NCBI RefSeq assembly: GCF_002939985.1
Contig: NZ_MDFM01000021.1
Location: 1-64,000, forward strand
Direction: 5' to 3'
Length of the DNA: 64,000 bases
Source of the DNA: Xanthomonas hortorum pv. cynarae
Lineage (GTDB): Bacteria; Pseudomonadota; Gammaproteobacteria; Xanthomonadales; Xanthomonadaceae
Shown: positions 49,390-59,780 of the stretch, piece after piece
Layout of the letters: every line of letters starts with the position of its first letter
How positions within the stretch are numbered: position 1 is the first letter of the stretch
Translations under genes and position numbers: made by a program
Notes under the pieces: model-generated
Told to the model about the DNA's origin: nothing
Database searches by the model: none
Seen by the model: only the letters and a program-made list of their open reading frames with translations

Positions 49390-49402
49390 TAGAATGCCCG
49401 CC

Positions 49403-50353
49403 ATGGAAGTCTTGCTCGCCAATCCCCGTGGTTTTTGTGCCGGCGTCGACCGTGCGATCGAGATCGTCAAGCGTGCGATCGAGACGCTGGGCGCGCCGAT
49501 CTATGTGCGCCATGAAGTCGTGCACAACCGTTTCGTGGTCGACGACCTCAAGCAGCGCGGCGCGGTCTTCGTCGAAGAACTCGACGAGGTGCCCGACAAC
49601 GCCACGGTGATCTTCAGCGCACACGGCGTCTCACAAGCGGTGCGCCTGGAGGCCGAGCGCCGCGGGCTCAAGGTGTTCGACGCGACCTGTCCGCTGGTGA
49701 CCAAGGTGCACTTCGAGGTGGCGCGGCACTGCCGGGCCGGCCGCGATGTGGTGCTGATCGGCCATGCCGGGCATCCGGAAGTGGAAGGCACGATGGGGCA
49801 GTGGAGCCGTGAGCGCGGCCCGGGCACGATCTACCTGGTCGAAGACATCGAGCAGGTGGCCACGCTGCAGATCAGCCAGCCTGAAAACCTTGCCTACACC
49901 ACCCAGACCACGCTGTCGGTGGACGACACCATGGGCATCATCGAGGCCCTGCGTGCGCGCTTCCCGGCGATGCAGGGGCCGCGCCACGACGATATCTGTT
50001 ACGCCACCCAGAACCGCCAGGACGCGGTGCGCGATCTCGCGCGCCAATGCGATCTGGTGCTGGTGGTCGGTTCGCCCAATAGCTCCAACTCCAACCGTCT
50101 CAGCGAGCTGGCACGACGCGACGGGGTGGAGTCTTACCTGATCGACAACGCCAGCGAGATCGACCCGGCCTGGATCGTCGGCAAGCAGCACATCGGCCTG
50201 ACCGCCGGCGCTTCCGCGCCGCAGGTGTTGGTCGACGGTGTGCTGGCACGGTTGCGCGAACTGGGCGCCGAGGGCGTCTCCGAGCTGGAGGGCGAGCCGG
50301 AATCGATGGTGTTCGCGCTGCCCAAGGAACTGCGGTTGCGCTTGGTTAGCTGA
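49403..50353 (+). CDS. ispH: 4-hydroxy-3-methylbut-2-enyl diphosphate reductase
   Basis: Last enzyme of the MEP isoprenoid pathway, with 316 residues as usual. The Fe-S cysteines lie in [25 protein letters not shown] and [10 protein letters not shown]. Other marks are [13 protein letters not shown] and [16 protein letters not shown] 49403 gives the typical [10 protein letters not shown] start; ATG 49394 is 3 codons upstream. It follows lspA at 79 nt. Confidence 0.97.
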   Translation: MEVLLANPRGFCAGVDRAIEIVKRAIETLGAPIYVRHEVVHNRFVVDDLKQRGAVFVEELDEVPDNATVIFSAHGVSQAVRLEAERRGLKVFDATCPLVTKVHFEVARHCRAGRDVVLIGHAGHPEVEGTMGQWSRERGPGTIYLVEDIEQVATLQISQPENLAYTTQTTLSVDDTMGIIEALRARFPAMQGPRHDDICYATQNRQDAVRDLARQCDLVLVVGSPNSSNSNRLSELARRDGVESYLIDNASEIDPAWIVGKQHIGLTAGASAPQVLVDGVLARLRELGAEGVSELEGEPESMVFALPKELRLRLVS

Positions 50354-50544
50354 AGTCGGCTGACCCGTTTGCCGGGTTGTCTTCAGGCGACCGTTCGCGT
50401 TGGTCGTTACCTTTGTTGAGTAGGCCGAGTTGACCGGCCTACTGGATGCAGCGATTGATTGACGGATGTCTCGCGCTGGCAGAAAGCCGGCAGGACATGA
50501 CGCAACGCCAGGTGCCGCAATGCTCAGCCCTCCAATAGCGGTGA

Positions 50545-50574
50545 TTGACCGCACACTGGCTCCGCTCCTACAAT
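50545..50574 (+). promoter_or_regulatory. sigma70 promoter of tRNA-Thr
   Basis: TTGACC (50545-50550) and TACAAT (50569-50574), 18 nt apart. Transcription would begin a few bases before the mature tRNA end at 50584. Confidence 0.75.
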
Positions 50575-50583
50575 TCACGGCTC

Positions 50584-50659
50584 GCCGGAATAGCTCAGTT
50601 GGTAGAGCGGCGCATTCGTAATGCGTAGGTCGTAGGTTCGATTCCTATTTCCGGCACCA
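50584..50659 (+). tRNA. tRNA-Thr (anticodon CGT)
   Basis: A 76-nt tRNA with encoded CCA. The acceptor stem GCCGGAA pairs with TTCCGGC. The D arm is GCTC/GAGC with AGTTGGTAGA. The anticodon stem GCGCA/TGCGT encloses the loop TTCGTAA, giving CGT, which reads ACG (Thr). The T loop is GTTCGATTC-like. All stems fold cleanly. Confidence 0.97.
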
Positions 50660-50670
50660 TCGCTTCAATA

Positions 50671-50704
50671 CTGGGTCGGCCATTGGCCGGCCCAGTTGCG
50701 TTTT
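50671..50704 (+). terminator. intrinsic terminator of tRNA-Thr
   Basis: CTGGGTCGGCC (50671-50681) and GGCCGGCCCAG (50685-50695) pair with one G-T wobble around ATT. TTGCGTTTT follows. The rest of the spacer up to cyoA (50705-51022) holds no gene that I can support. Confidence 0.8.
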
Positions 50705-51022
50705 GGGCAGATGCACGTTCACCTCAGCGCACGTGCAGCCATAGACGCTGCACATCACGCAGGCCTGATTGTGCAGGTCCGCAACCGCATCGTTTCTGCC
50801 CTGCGCAGCGCTGCGACAACATGTCGCATACGTTTGCGCGCATTAATTGCGGCAGATCATGGCCGATGGGTTTCGTGCAGGTGCAGCAAAGTTTAAAATT
50901 AGGGAGCTAACCCGTGTCTTCGGTCTGTGCGGTCATCTTTCTTCAGGAAGAGCGCTGCCGGACATGTCCCGAAAGGGAATGCGACGCATGAGGCTGGCGT
51001 TCCTTCGCACTTGGATCGACCG

Positions 51023-51973
51023 ATGATTCCGTTGAAACATCTCGGGCGTGTACTTCGTCCAGGCCTGATGTTGCCGTTCCTGCTGTTGGCAGGCTGCAAC
51101 TCGGCCATCCTCAATCCGAAAGGCCAGATCGGCCACGACGAAAAGCAACTGCTGATCACCTCGGTGGTGCTGATGCTGATCGTGGTCATCCCGGTGATCG
51201 TGATGACGATCGCGTTCGCGTGGAAATACCGCGCGTCCAACACGAAGGCGCGCTACGAGCCGGATTGGTCGCACTCCACCGCCATCGAAGTGGTGGTGTG
51301 GTCGATCCCGTGCGTGATCATCCTGGTGCTGGCGGTGCTGACCTGGCGCTCCTCGCATGCGCTGGATCCGTACCGGCCGCTGGATTCGGACGTCAAGCCG
51401 CTCACCATCGAAGCGGTCTCGCTGGACTGGAAGTGGATGTTCATCTACCCGGATCAGAACATCGCCACGGTCAACGAAATCGCCTTCCCGGTGCACACGC
51501 CGCTGAACTTCAAGATCACCTCCGACACGGTGATGAATTCGTTCTTCATCCCGCACCTGGGCACCATGATCTACGCGATGGCCGGTATGGAAACCAAGCT
51601 GCATCTGGTGGCCAACGAGCCGGGCGAATACTTCGGCCTGTCGACCAACTACAGCGGTCACGGTTTTTCGAAGATGAGCTTCAAGGCGCATGCGGTCGAT
51701 CAGGCCGGCTTCGATGCATGGGTGGCCAAGGTCAAGGCATCGCCGAAGGCGCTGACTGCCGCCGAGTACCAGGTGCTGGCCGCCAATCGCAACGATAAAG
51801 AACAGTATCCGGTCACCTACTACTCGTCGGTGCAGGACGGCATGTTCCGCTCGCTGGTCGACAAATACATGAATGGTACGGGTCACGGTCCGCAAGGCCA
51901 TGGCGAAGGCCACGGCGACCATCAGGCATCGGCTGCAGAGCCGGTTGCCATGTGCACTTCTGGAGACAAGTGA
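51023..51973 (+). CDS. cyoA: cytochrome o ubiquinol oxidase subunit II
   Basis: Subunit of the proton-pumping bo3-type quinol oxidase, 316 residues. The N-terminus is a lipoprotein signal ending LLLAGC. Two membrane helices follow (near 51-77 and 94-114). The cupredoxin domain has [22 protein letters not shown] and [17 protein letters not shown], with no cysteine CuA ligands, which marks a quinol rather than cytochrome c oxidase. The C-terminus is His/Gly-rich ([16 protein letters not shown]), possibly metal-binding. ATG 51023 ([10 protein letters not shown]) is preferred. Its stop overlaps cyoB by one base. Confidence 0.93.
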   Translation: MIPLKHLGRVLRPGLMLPFLLLAGCNSAILNPKGQIGHDEKQLLITSVVLMLIVVIPVIVMTIAFAWKYRASNTKARYEPDWSHSTAIEVVVWSIPCVIILVLAVLTWRSSHALDPYRPLDSDVKPLTIEAVSLDWKWMFIYPDQNIATVNEIAFPVHTPLNFKITSDTVMNSFFIPHLGTMIYAMAGMETKLHLVANEPGEYFGLSTNYSGHGFSKMSFKAHAVDQAGFDAWVAKVKASPKALTAAEYQVLAANRNDKEQYPVTYYSSVQDGMFRSLVDKYMNGTGHGPQGHGEGHGDHQASAAEPVAMCTSGDK

Positions 51974-53973
51974 TGCTAGGCAAACTTACGCTCGAGGCGG
52001 TTCCGTACCACGAGCCGATCATTATGGTCGCTCTCGGTGGCGCCGGCCTGCTCGGCCTGCTCATCGCGGGCGCCATCACCAAGTACAAGCTGTGGGGCTA
52101 CCTGTGGAACGAGTGGTTCACCTCGGTGGATCACAAGCGCATCGGTGTGATGTACATCATCGTGGCGCTGGTCATGCTGCTGCGCGGCTTCGCCGATGCG
52201 GCGATGATGCGTGCCCAGCAGGCGTTGGCGGGTAACGGCGGCGAAGGTGTGCTGCCGCCACATCACTACGACCAGATCTTTACCGCGCACGGCGTGATCA
52301 TGATTTTCTTCATGGCCATGCCGTTCATGACGGGCTTGTTGAATCTGATCGTGCCGCTGCAGATCGGCGCACGCGACGTGGCGTTCCCGTTCCTGAACTC
52401 GCTGAGCTTTTGGCTGTTCGTAGCCGGTGCGGCGCTGATCAACATCTCGCTGGGTGTCGGTGAATTCGCGCAGACCGGTTGGCTGGCCTATCCGCCGTTG
52501 TCGGGGCTGGAATACAGTCCAGGGGTCGGTGTCGATTACTACATCTGGGCGTTGCAGGTCTCAGGCTTAGGCACGTTGCTGACCGGCATCAACTTCTTCG
52601 TGACGATCATGCGGATGCGCGCGCCGGGCATGACCCTGATGCGCATGCCGATCTTCACCTGGACTGCGCTGATCACCAACATCCTGATCATCGCCGCGTT
52701 CCCGATCCTGACCGTGGCGCTGGCGTTGCTGGGTGCCGACCGTTACCTGGGCACGCACTTCTTCACCAACGACGGTGGCGGCAACGCCATGATGTACGTC
52801 AACCTGATCTGGATCTGGGGCCACCCGGAAGTCTATATCCTGATCCTGCCGGCGTTCGGCATCTTCTCCGAGTTGATCGCGACCTACAGCCGCAAGCGGT
52901 TGTTCGGCTACACCTCGATGGTCTACGCCACCTCGTGCATCGGCGTGCTGTCGTTCGTGGTGTGGTTGCACCACTTCTTCACCATGGGCTCGGGTGCCAA
53001 CGTCAATGCCTTCTTCGGCATCACGACGATGATCATCTCGATCCCGACCGGTGTGAAGATCTTCAACTGGCTGTTCACCATGTTCCGCGGTCGTGTGCAC
53101 ATGACCTCGCCGGTGCTGTGGACGATCGGCTTCATCATCACCTTCACCATCGGCGGCATGACCGGCGTGATGCTGGCGATTCCGGCGGTGGACTTCGTGC
53201 TGCACAACAGCCTGTTCCTGATCGCGCATTTCCATAACGTGATCATCGGCGGCGTGGTGTTCGGTTACCTGGCAGGTCTGACCTACTGGTTCCCGAAGGC
53301 GTTCGGCTTCAAGCTCAACGAGAAGATCGGCAAGGCCTCGTTCTGGTGCTGGATCATCGGCTTCTTCGTGGCCTTCATGCCGCTGTACGTGCTCGGCTTC
53401 ATGGGCATGACCCGCCGCATGAACACCTACAACCACCCCGAGTGGGCGCCGTGGCTGTACGTGGCCGCTGCGGGTGCTGCGATCATCGGCATGGGTATCT
53501 TCCTGAACCTGGTGCAGATCGGTTACAGCGTCTGGAAGCGCAAGGAGCACATGGACTACACGGGCGATCCGTGGGATGGCCGTACGCTGGAGTGGGCAAC
53601 TTCTTCGCCGCCGCCGTTCTACAACTTCGCCGTGCTGCCGCACATCGACGACCGCGATCAGTTCTGGGCCGACAAGCAGAACGGCAAGGGCTGGGTGCGT
53701 CCGTCCAAGTACGAGGCGATCCACATGCCGCGCAATACCGGTGCGGGCGTGTATATCGGTGCCTTCAGCGTGCTGATGGGCTTCGGGTTGATCTGGCACA
53801 TCTGGTGGCTGGCGATCATTGGCCTGGTCGGCATGATCGGCAGCTTCATTGCGCGCACCTTCGATGACGACATCGATTACTGGGTGCCGGCCGACGAAGT
53901 GGAGCGCATCGAAAACGCGCGCTTTGCCCTGCTCGAACAGCAACATGCGGCGCAGGCCGCGAAGGTGGTATGA
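51973..53973 (+). CDS. cyoB: cytochrome o ubiquinol oxidase subunit I
   Basis: Catalytic haem-copper subunit of 666 residues. It has [16 protein letters not shown] (haem ligand His), [15 protein letters not shown] (CuB His and Tyr), [11 protein letters not shown] (CuB His pair) and HFHNVIIGG (haem ligands). About 15 helices, as in bo3 oxidase. It is linked to cyoA by TGATG and to cyoC by ATGA. Confidence 0.97.
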   Translation: MLGKLTLEAVPYHEPIIMVALGGAGLLGLLIAGAITKYKLWGYLWNEWFTSVDHKRIGVMYIIVALVMLLRGFADAAMMRAQQALAGNGGEGVLPPHHYDQIFTAHGVIMIFFMAMPFMTGLLNLIVPLQIGARDVAFPFLNSLSFWLFVAGAALINISLGVGEFAQTGWLAYPPLSGLEYSPGVGVDYYIWALQVSGLGTLLTGINFFVTIMRMRAPGMTLMRMPIFTWTALITNILIIAAFPILTVALALLGADRYLGTHFFTNDGGGNAMMYVNLIWIWGHPEVYILILPAFGIFSELIATYSRKRLFGYTSMVYATSCIGVLSFVVWLHHFFTMGSGANVNAFFGITTMIISIPTGVKIFNWLFTMFRGRVHMTSPVLWTIGFIITFTIGGMTGVMLAIPAVDFVLHNSLFLIAHFHNVIIGGVVFGYLAGLTYWFPKAFGFKLNEKIGKASFWCWIIGFFVAFMPLYVLGFMGMTRRMNTYNHPEWAPWLYVAAAGAAIIGMGIFLNLVQIGYSVWKRKEHMDYTGDPWDGRTLEWATSSPPPFYNFAVLPHIDDRDQFWADKQNGKGWVRPSKYEAIHMPRNTGAGVYIGAFSVLMGFGLIWHIWWLAIIGLVGMIGSFIARTFDDDIDYWVPADEVERIENARFALLEQQHAAQAAKVV

Positions 53974-54599
53974 CCATGTCTTCCTCGACCACGCTTGACC
54001 ACGCCGCCCACGCGGGCGGCCACGACGACCACGAACATCACGACGCCGGTGGCAACACCGTCTTCGGGTTCTGGGTCTACCTGATGAGCGACTGCCTGCT
54101 GTTCGCCGGCCTGTTCGCCACCTATGCGGTGCTCTCGGGTGCCACGGTGGACGGGCCGACGGCCAAAGAGTTGTTCGATCTGAAGTTCGTGCTGGTGGAA
54201 ACCTTCCTGCTGTTGTTCAGCAGCCTGAGCTTCGGCGTTGCGATGATTTCCGCGCACAAGCGCAGCATGACCGGGCTGTATGCCTGGTTGGGCGTCACCG
54301 CGCTGCTGGGTATCGGCTTTCTGTGCATGGAAGTCTGGGAGTTCAACCACCTGATCCATGAAGGTGCCGGCCCGGGGCGCAGCGCGTTCCTGTCGGCCTT
54401 CTTCACCCTGGTGGGCACGCATGGTCTGCACGTGGCCTCGGGTCTGTTGTGGATGGCGGTGCTGGTGATCCAGATCTCCAAGAATGGCCTGACCCCGCGC
54501 AACAGCACGCGTCTGGCCTGCCTGAGCCTGTTCTGGCATTTCCTGGACATCATCTGGATCGGTGTGTTCACCGTCGTCTATCTGCTGGGAGCGCTGTAA
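53970..54599 (+). CDS. cyoC: cytochrome o ubiquinol oxidase subunit III
   Basis: Membrane subunit of 209 residues with five helices. It has [21 protein letters not shown] and [18 protein letters not shown]. The N-terminus is His/Asp-rich ([18 protein letters not shown]). The ATG overlaps the cyoB stop by 4 nt. Confidence 0.96.
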   Translation: MTMSSSTTLDHAAHAGGHDDHEHHDAGGNTVFGFWVYLMSDCLLFAGLFATYAVLSGATVDGPTAKELFDLKFVLVETFLLLFSSLSFGVAMISAHKRSMTGLYAWLGVTALLGIGFLCMEVWEFNHLIHEGAGPGRSAFLSAFFTLVGTHGLHVASGLLWMAVLVIQISKNGLTPRNSTRLACLSLFWHFLDIIWIGVFTVVYLLGAL

Positions 54600-54934
54600 T
54601 GGCCAATCACCACGCGCATGAAACCGCCGCCGATGCACATGCCGGCGGCCTGAAGTCCTACCTGATCGGCTTTGTGATGGCCGTGATCCTGACCGTCATC
54701 CCGTTTGCGATGGTGATGAGCGGAGCGTTCTCCAAGGGCGTCACCGTCATCGTGATCTCGCTGATGGCCGCCGTGCAGATGCTGGTGCACATGGTGTATT
54801 TCCTGCATATGGATCGCTCGCCCGAGCAGCGTTCCAACGTGCAGGTGGGCCTGTTCTCGCTGCTGATCATCGGCATCGTGATCGTCGGTTCGCTGTGGGT
54901 GCTGCACAACATGAACGTCAACATGATGCATTGA
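54599..54934 (+). CDS. cyoD: cytochrome o ubiquinol oxidase subunit IV
   Basis: Small subunit of 111 residues with three helices. It opens [21 protein letters not shown] and includes QMLVHMVYFLHMDRS. It aids CuB assembly in the known enzyme. The ATG overlaps the cyoC stop by one base (TAATG). It ends the cyoABCD operon; no cyoE is seen here. Confidence 0.95.
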   Translation: MANHHAHETAADAHAGGLKSYLIGFVMAVILTVIPFAMVMSGAFSKGVTVIVISLMAAVQMLVHMVYFLHMDRSPEQRSNVQVGLFSLLIIGIVIVGSLWVLHNMNVNMMH

Positions 54935-54972
54935 GACGGCGCCACGCGGATCGCGTCATGCTGTTATGAAGA

Positions 54973-55001
54973 AGGCCGCCAGCGATTGGCGGCTTTTTTT
55001 T
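54973..55001 (+). terminator. intrinsic terminator of cyoABCD
   Basis: GCCGCC and GGCGGC (54975-54980, 54988-54993) form the stem, followed by eight T. Strong terminator. Confidence 0.9.
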
Positions 55002-55104
55002 GCGCATGAATTTGCCTGCGGCATGACCAATGGCATACGGGGAAGCCGTGGTGGGCGCTTAGCATCGTGGGCTTGCCTGTTTCCAGGTCACCTGCGGAGT
55101 TGCG

Positions 55105-56994
55105 ATGAAGATGCCCACCCTGTTGTCCGTGTCGCTGCTGGCAGCGCTGTCGTTGCCCGCCGCCGCGCAAACCGCGCCGCCGCAGGACGTGCCGTTCGAA
55201 GGCAGCTTGAAGATCGATGTCGATGCCACCGATCTGGCGCACCGCATCTTCAAGGTCAGGACCACCATGCCGGCAAAGCCCGGCCCGATGACGCTGCTGT
55301 ATCCGCAGTGGATCCCCGGCAATCACTCACCGACCGGGCCGATCGACAAGCTCGCCGGCCTGGTGATCAAGGTCGATGGCAAGGTGGTGCCGTGGACGCG
55401 CGATCAGTTCGACGTGTACGCCTTCAAGATCGATGTGCCGCAGGGCGCCACCGAGCTGGTAGCCGAGTTCAAGTTTCTCTCGCCGCAGGCGAGCAACCAG
55501 GGCCGGGTGATGATGACCCCGGAAATGCTCAACCTGCAGTGGAACACCACCGCGCTGTATCCGGCCGGTGTCTTCGCACGCAACATCAAGACGCAGGCCA
55601 GTGTGACCTTGCCCAAGGGCTGGGACTACGCGACCGCGCTGGAAACCCAGAGCCGGGTCGGCGACACGGTGACCTTCAAGCCGATCGACTTCGACGACCT
55701 GGTCGACTCGCCGATGTTTGCCGGCAAGTACTACAAGCGCGTGGAGCTGAGCGGCGGCAAGCAGCCGGTCTACCTCAACGTCTTTGCCGACGAAGCCAAG
55801 TCGCTGGATGCCAAGCCCGAACAGATCAAGGCGCATGCGGCGCTGGTGCAGCAGATGGACAAGTTGTACGGCGCGCGCCATTTCGACCATTATGAATTTT
55901 TGCTCGCGCTGACCAAGAAGCTGGGCGGCATCGGCCTGGAGCACCATCGCTCCAGCGAAAACAGCGGCGTGCCGACGTATTTCACCGAGTGGGACAAGAG
56001 CTGGACCGGGCGCGACCTGCTCGCGCACGAATTCAACCATTCCTGGAACGGCAAGTATCGCCGCGGCGCGGATCTGGCCACGCCAAATTTCAACGTGCCG
56101 ATGGGCGACAGCCTGCTGTGGCTGTACGAGGGCCAGACCCAGTTCTGGGGCGAAGTGATGGCCGCACGCTCGGGCCTGTGGACGCGGGATCAGGCGCGCG
56201 ACATGCTGGCCGGCGTGGCGGCAAGCTACGAGCGTGGCCGCCCCGGCATGGCCTGGCGCACCGTACAGGACACCACCAACGACCCGACCATGTCGATGCG
56301 CCGCCCGAAGGCGTACCGCAGCTATCAGATGAGCGAGGACTATTATTCCGGCGGCCAGATGATGTGGCTGGAAGTGGATAGCAAGCTGCGCGCGCTGACC
56401 AACAACAAGCGCTCCATCGACGACTTCGGCAAGGCGTTCTTCGGCATGAAGAACGGCGATTGGGACGTCAATCCGTACACCTTCGACGACATCGTGACCA
56501 CGCTCAACGGCGTGGCCGCCTACGACTGGGCGAGCCTGTTGCGCAGCCGCATGGATGGGCACGGGTCGTTGAACGGCGGCATCGAAGCCAATGGCTGGAA
56601 GCTGGTCTACAACGAGGAGCCGAACCTGGCCACCCAGGCCGACGAGGGCGACGAGAACAACGACAAGGACGCCATCCTGACCTATTCGCTTGGCCTGTCT
56701 TTGAAAGCCTCGGGTGATATCAGCGATGTGCTATGGGACGGCCCGGCCTTCAATGCCGGCCTGATCGCCGGCAACACGATCGTGGCGGTCAACGGCCGCG
56801 CCTTCAGCAGTGAGGTGATCAAGGACGCGATCACGGCGGCCAAGGGCACCACCGCGCCGATCGAATTGCTGGTCAAGCGCCTGGACCGCTACGACACCGT
56901 GCGCATCGATTACCACGGCGGCCTGCTGTATCCGCATCTGGAGCGCATTACCGGCAAGCCGGATCGCTTGAGCGAGTTGTACAAGGCGCGTTGA
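55105..56994 (+). CDS. M61-family glycyl aminopeptidase-like protein with PDZ domain
   Basis: Exported zinc peptidase of 629 residues. A signal peptide ends near PAAAQ. The central catalytic motif is LLAHEFNHSWNGKYRR with the third ligand in LLWLYEGQTQFWGEVMAARSG. Residues about 495-610 form a PDZ domain (AILTYSLGLSLKASGDISDVLWDGPAFNAGLIAGNTIVAVNG, read in shorter parts). M61 enzymes cleave N-terminal Gly or Ala; the periplasmic location suggests peptide scavenging or quality control. It is followed by a GC-rich hairpin at 57003-57028 without a U-run. Confidence 0.93.
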   Translation: MKMPTLLSVSLLAALSLPAAAQTAPPQDVPFEGSLKIDVDATDLAHRIFKVRTTMPAKPGPMTLLYPQWIPGNHSPTGPIDKLAGLVIKVDGKVVPWTRDQFDVYAFKIDVPQGATELVAEFKFLSPQASNQGRVMMTPEMLNLQWNTTALYPAGVFARNIKTQASVTLPKGWDYATALETQSRVGDTVTFKPIDFDDLVDSPMFAGKYYKRVELSGGKQPVYLNVFADEAKSLDAKPEQIKAHAALVQQMDKLYGARHFDHYEFLLALTKKLGGIGLEHHRSSENSGVPTYFTEWDKSWTGRDLLAHEFNHSWNGKYRRGADLATPNFNVPMGDSLLWLYEGQTQFWGEVMAARSGLWTRDQARDMLAGVAASYERGRPGMAWRTVQDTTNDPTMSMRRPKAYRSYQMSEDYYSGGQMMWLEVDSKLRALTNNKRSIDDFGKAFFGMKNGDWDVNPYTFDDIVTTLNGVAAYDWASLLRSRMDGHGSLNGGIEANGWKLVYNEEPNLATQADEGDENNDKDAILTYSLGLSLKASGDISDVLWDGPAFNAGLIAGNTIVAVNGRAFSSEVIKDAITAAKGTTAPIELLVKRLDRYDTVRIDYHGGLLYPHLERITGKPDRLSELYKAR

Positions 56995-57230
56995 TGGGCG
57001 CTGCCCGCTCGGAGCTGTTCGAGCGGGCAATTGCAGGATCTGGAGCTGCATGGTCGGTTGCGATCGATCATGCAGCTTCGGAGATTGATCTTCGTCGGTA
57101 CCGATGCCGACTGATCGATATAAAGACAGTGCGCTAGCCAAGTGGCCGGCCTCGTCGATGCCTCCCACGTAGAGCGTCGTTGTTGAAATTTCCAGTTGCA
57201 CGCAATCCAACAGCGCGTCAGCTTGGACGA

Positions 57231-57341
57231 TTCCCGAATCCCGAATCCCGAATCCCGATTCCCGATTCCCGATTCCCGAATCCCGAATCCCGATTCCCGA
57301 TTCCCGATTCCCGATTCCCGAATCCCGAATCCCGAATCCCG
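57231..57341. repeat. heptanucleotide tandem array CCCGAWT, 15 copies, upstream of radA
   Basis: After TT, fifteen consecutive 7-nt units follow in the order three CCCGAAT, three CCCGATT, two CCCGAAT, four CCCGATT, three CCCGAAT, then CCCG. No other base interrupts the array. It lies 78 nt before the radA ATG and 236 nt after the peptidase stop. Block-wise alternation of A and T at one position suggests slippage of short blocks. The array is not in a credible coding frame. Confidence 0.95.
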
Positions 57342-57419
57342 TCGCCAAGCGCCAGCGTCGCGCATCCTGAGACCGGCGGCGACTATGCTGTCGCTCCAGA
57401 AACGATTGGCTAACTGACG

Positions 57420-58811
57420 ATGGCGAAGGCAAAAATAGCCTATGTCTGCGGCGAGTGTGGCGCCGAATACAACAAGTGGCAGGGGCAGTGCACCGAGTGC
57501 GGAGTGTGGAATACGCTCAGCGAAATCGTGCTCGAAAGCGCAACCCCCGGCGGCAAGGCATCGCCGGCGGCTTCGCGCCGCACCGGTTGGTCGGGCAAGA
57601 CCGAGGCACCCAAGATCACCGCGCTCAAGGACGTGCGCCAATCCGAACAGTCGCGCGTGTCCACCGGCATCGGCGAGTTCGATCGGGTGCTGGGCGGCGG
57701 TCTGGTCGAAGGCGCGGTGGTGTTGATCGGTGGCGACCCCGGCATCGGCAAGTCGACGTTGTTGCTGCAGGCATTGGCCAGCATGGCCAGTACGCTGCCG
57801 GTGCTGTACGTCACCGGCGAAGAATCGCTGGCCCAGGTCGCAGGACGTGCGGTGCGCCTGGATCTGCCGCTGGAAGGCCTGAATGCGCTGGCCGAAACCG
57901 GCATCGAAAACATCCTGCAGCACGCCAGCGTGGCGCGGCCGAAGCTGATCGTGGCCGACTCGGTACAGACCTTGTGGACCGAATCGCTGACCGCAGCGCC
58001 GGGCTCGGTGAGCCAGGTGCGCGAGAGCGCGGCGCGGCTGGTGCGCTATGCCAAGGAAACCGGCACCGCCGTCTTCCTGGTCGGCCATGTGACCAAGGAA
58101 GGCGGCATCGCGGGGCCGCGCGTGCTGGAGCATATGGTCGATGCGGTGCTGTACTTCGAAGGCGAGAGCGGCAGCCGGTTTCGCTTGCTGCGCGCCTTCA
58201 AGAATCGCTTCGGTGCGGTCAACGAGCTGGGCGTGTTCGCGATGGGCGAGAAGGGCCTCAAGGAGGTCTCCAACCCGTCGGCGATCTTCCTGTCCGGCGG
58301 CAGCACCCAGCAGCCCGGTAGTTGCGTGATGGTCACCCGCGAAGGCACCCGGCCGTTGATGGTGGAAGTGCAGGCGCTGGTGGATGCCTCGCCGTTGTCC
58401 AATCCGCGTCGGGTCGCGGTGGGGTTGGAACAGAATCGGCTGGCGATGCTGCTGGCGGTGCTGCATCGCCATGGCGGCATCGTGGTGGGCGATCAGGACG
58501 TATTCGTCAACGTGGTCGGCGGCATCCGCGTGCAGGAAACCGCGGCCGATCTGCCGGTGTTGCTGGCAGTGTTGTCCTCGTTGCGCGACCGGCCATTGGC
58601 CGAGAAGACGATCGCCTTCGGCGAGGTGGGGTTGTCCGGCGAGATCCGGCCGGTGCCCAACGGCGAGGACCGCCTGAAAGAAGCCGCCACCCATGGCTTC
58701 AAACGCGCGATCGTGCCCAAGGCCAATGCGCCGAAGACCACCAGCATCAAGGGCATGGAGATCGTCGCGGTGGAGCGGCTGAGCCAGGCATTGGAAGCGG
58801 CGGCTGAGTGA
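57420..58811 (+). CDS. radA: DNA repair protein RadA (Sms)
   Basis: Branch-migration ATPase of 463 residues. It has an N-terminal zinc finger (YVCGECGAEYNKWQGQCTEC), Walker A GGDPGIGKSTLLLQ and KNRFGAVNELGVFAM (RadA KNRFG motif). The C-terminal part is a Lon-like domain with GGIRVQETAADLPVLLAVLSS, then VGLSGEIRPV. It aids recombinational repair. The start is ATG 57420. The heptamer array lies in its upstream region. Confidence 0.96.
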   Translation: MAKAKIAYVCGECGAEYNKWQGQCTECGVWNTLSEIVLESATPGGKASPAASRRTGWSGKTEAPKITALKDVRQSEQSRVSTGIGEFDRVLGGGLVEGAVVLIGGDPGIGKSTLLLQALASMASTLPVLYVTGEESLAQVAGRAVRLDLPLEGLNALAETGIENILQHASVARPKLIVADSVQTLWTESLTAAPGSVSQVRESAARLVRYAKETGTAVFLVGHVTKEGGIAGPRVLEHMVDAVLYFEGESGSRFRLLRAFKNRFGAVNELGVFAMGEKGLKEVSNPSAIFLSGGSTQQPGSCVMVTREGTRPLMVEVQALVDASPLSNPRRVAVGLEQNRLAMLLAVLHRHGGIVVGDQDVFVNVVGGIRVQETAADLPVLLAVLSSLRDRPLAEKTIAFGEVGLSGEIRPVPNGEDRLKEAATHGFKRAIVPKANAPKTTSIKGMEIVAVERLSQALEAAAE

Positions 58812-59271
58812 GGTCCACGCAGAGCGGGGCGGGCGCTGAGCTGAGCTGAGCTGAGCAGTGTCGAACGTGGCGGCAGCCTCGCCTCGACCACGTCAGGCAG
58901 CCGCATGTCGCGCTCGTCCCGACCATTGCCCGCAGACCGTCAATGAGCGATCGGACGCCCTGACGATCGCCTCTCAAGAGCGCACGCTTGGCCAGAGTCA
59001 TCGTTGAAAACCTGGCAATCTTCAGTGCGCGTAACGAGCTGCGGCGGCGACGTGCCGGGTGCACAACGTCAGCCGGTCTGGTCGGTGCGTTGACCGCGCC
59101 TCTCCGCTGCGACTGAGCACTGCAAACCGTCTGTCGGATAGGCGGCTGTATTCGCGTTTGATTGTCGAGAAAACGTTTTCAGAAAGAGTGCGGCTATGGC
59201 ACCATGCGCGGCCCGTTGCACCGTGCACCGGATCACAGACACCGCTGACTGCTCTTACCTGGAGAATCACA
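58812..59271. other. gene-free spacer with a GCTGA tandem repeat
   Basis: No supported gene. GCTGA is repeated four times without interruption at 58835-58854, shortly after the radA stop. The second half presumably holds the promoter of the DUF805 gene, with a GGAG ribosome binding site just before 59272. A short minus-strand frame here has poor coding quality. Confidence 0.6.
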
Positions 59272-59658
59272 ATGGAATGGATGTTGTTGCCGCTCAAGCG
59301 CTACGCCGACTTCACCGGTCGCTCGCGTCGCAAGGAATACTGGATGTTCTTCTTGCTGCAGATGATTGTTCTGCTGGTGCTGGGCGGCATTTTCGGCATC
59401 GCGGCAGCGATAGGCGGCGGCGACAACGGCCCCGGCCCGCTGGCGTGGGTGGTGTTTGCCATCATCATGATCGTCGGCCTGGCAATGATCGTGCCGGGCA
59501 TTGCAGTGACCGTGCGTCGCCTGCATGACCAGGGCAAGTCCGGCTGGTTCTATCTGATCAGCCTGGTACCTTACGTGGGTGCGATCGTCTTGCTGGTCTT
59601 CATGTGCATGGACGGCACCCCGGGCCCGAACGAATACGGTGAAAGCCCCAAGCAGTAA
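59272..59658 (+). CDS. DUF805 family inner-membrane protein
   Basis: Membrane protein of 128 residues with three to four hydrophobic segments. Family marks are LLPLKRYADFTGRSRRKEYW at the start and VRRLHDQGKSGWFYLI in the middle. It ends GTPGPNEYGESPKQ, also typical. No molecular function is established. It ends 122 nt from the convergent hrpG. Confidence 0.93.
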   Translation: MEWMLLPLKRYADFTGRSRRKEYWMFFLLQMIVLLVLGGIFGIAAAIGGGDNGPGPLAWVVFAIIMIVGLAMIVPGIAVTVRRLHDQGKSGWFYLISLVPYVGAIVLLVFMCMDGTPGPNEYGESPKQ

Positions 59659-59680
59659 CCGGACGCACCGATCGATCGAA

Positions 59681-59718
59681 CAACGGCGCAGGGAAGTCCC
59701 TGCGCCGTTGTCGTTTTT
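59681..59718 (+). terminator. intrinsic terminator after the DUF805 gene
   Basis: CAACGGCGCAGGGA and TCCCTGCGCCGTTG form a 14-bp perfect stem (59681-59710), followed by TCGTTTTTG. It may also limit readthrough from hrpG on the other strand, though that side lacks a U-run. Confidence 0.88.
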
Positions 59719-59780
59719 GCAATTTTATTGGCTTGAAACAAGCCTTGCGTCGGCACGCACCACGCCAAGACGCGTCTGGA

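Noticed and set aside
57180-57417. Frames translating the heptamer array as ESRIPNP/DSRFPIP repeats
   Set aside because: Any 7-nt repeat gives a 7-residue peptide repeat in all three frames; no start site or flanking coding signal supports a protein.
58747-59064. Small minus-strand gene after radA
   Set aside because: It overlaps the radA end, is Arg/Pro/Cys-rich and has no ribosome binding site or recognisable domain.
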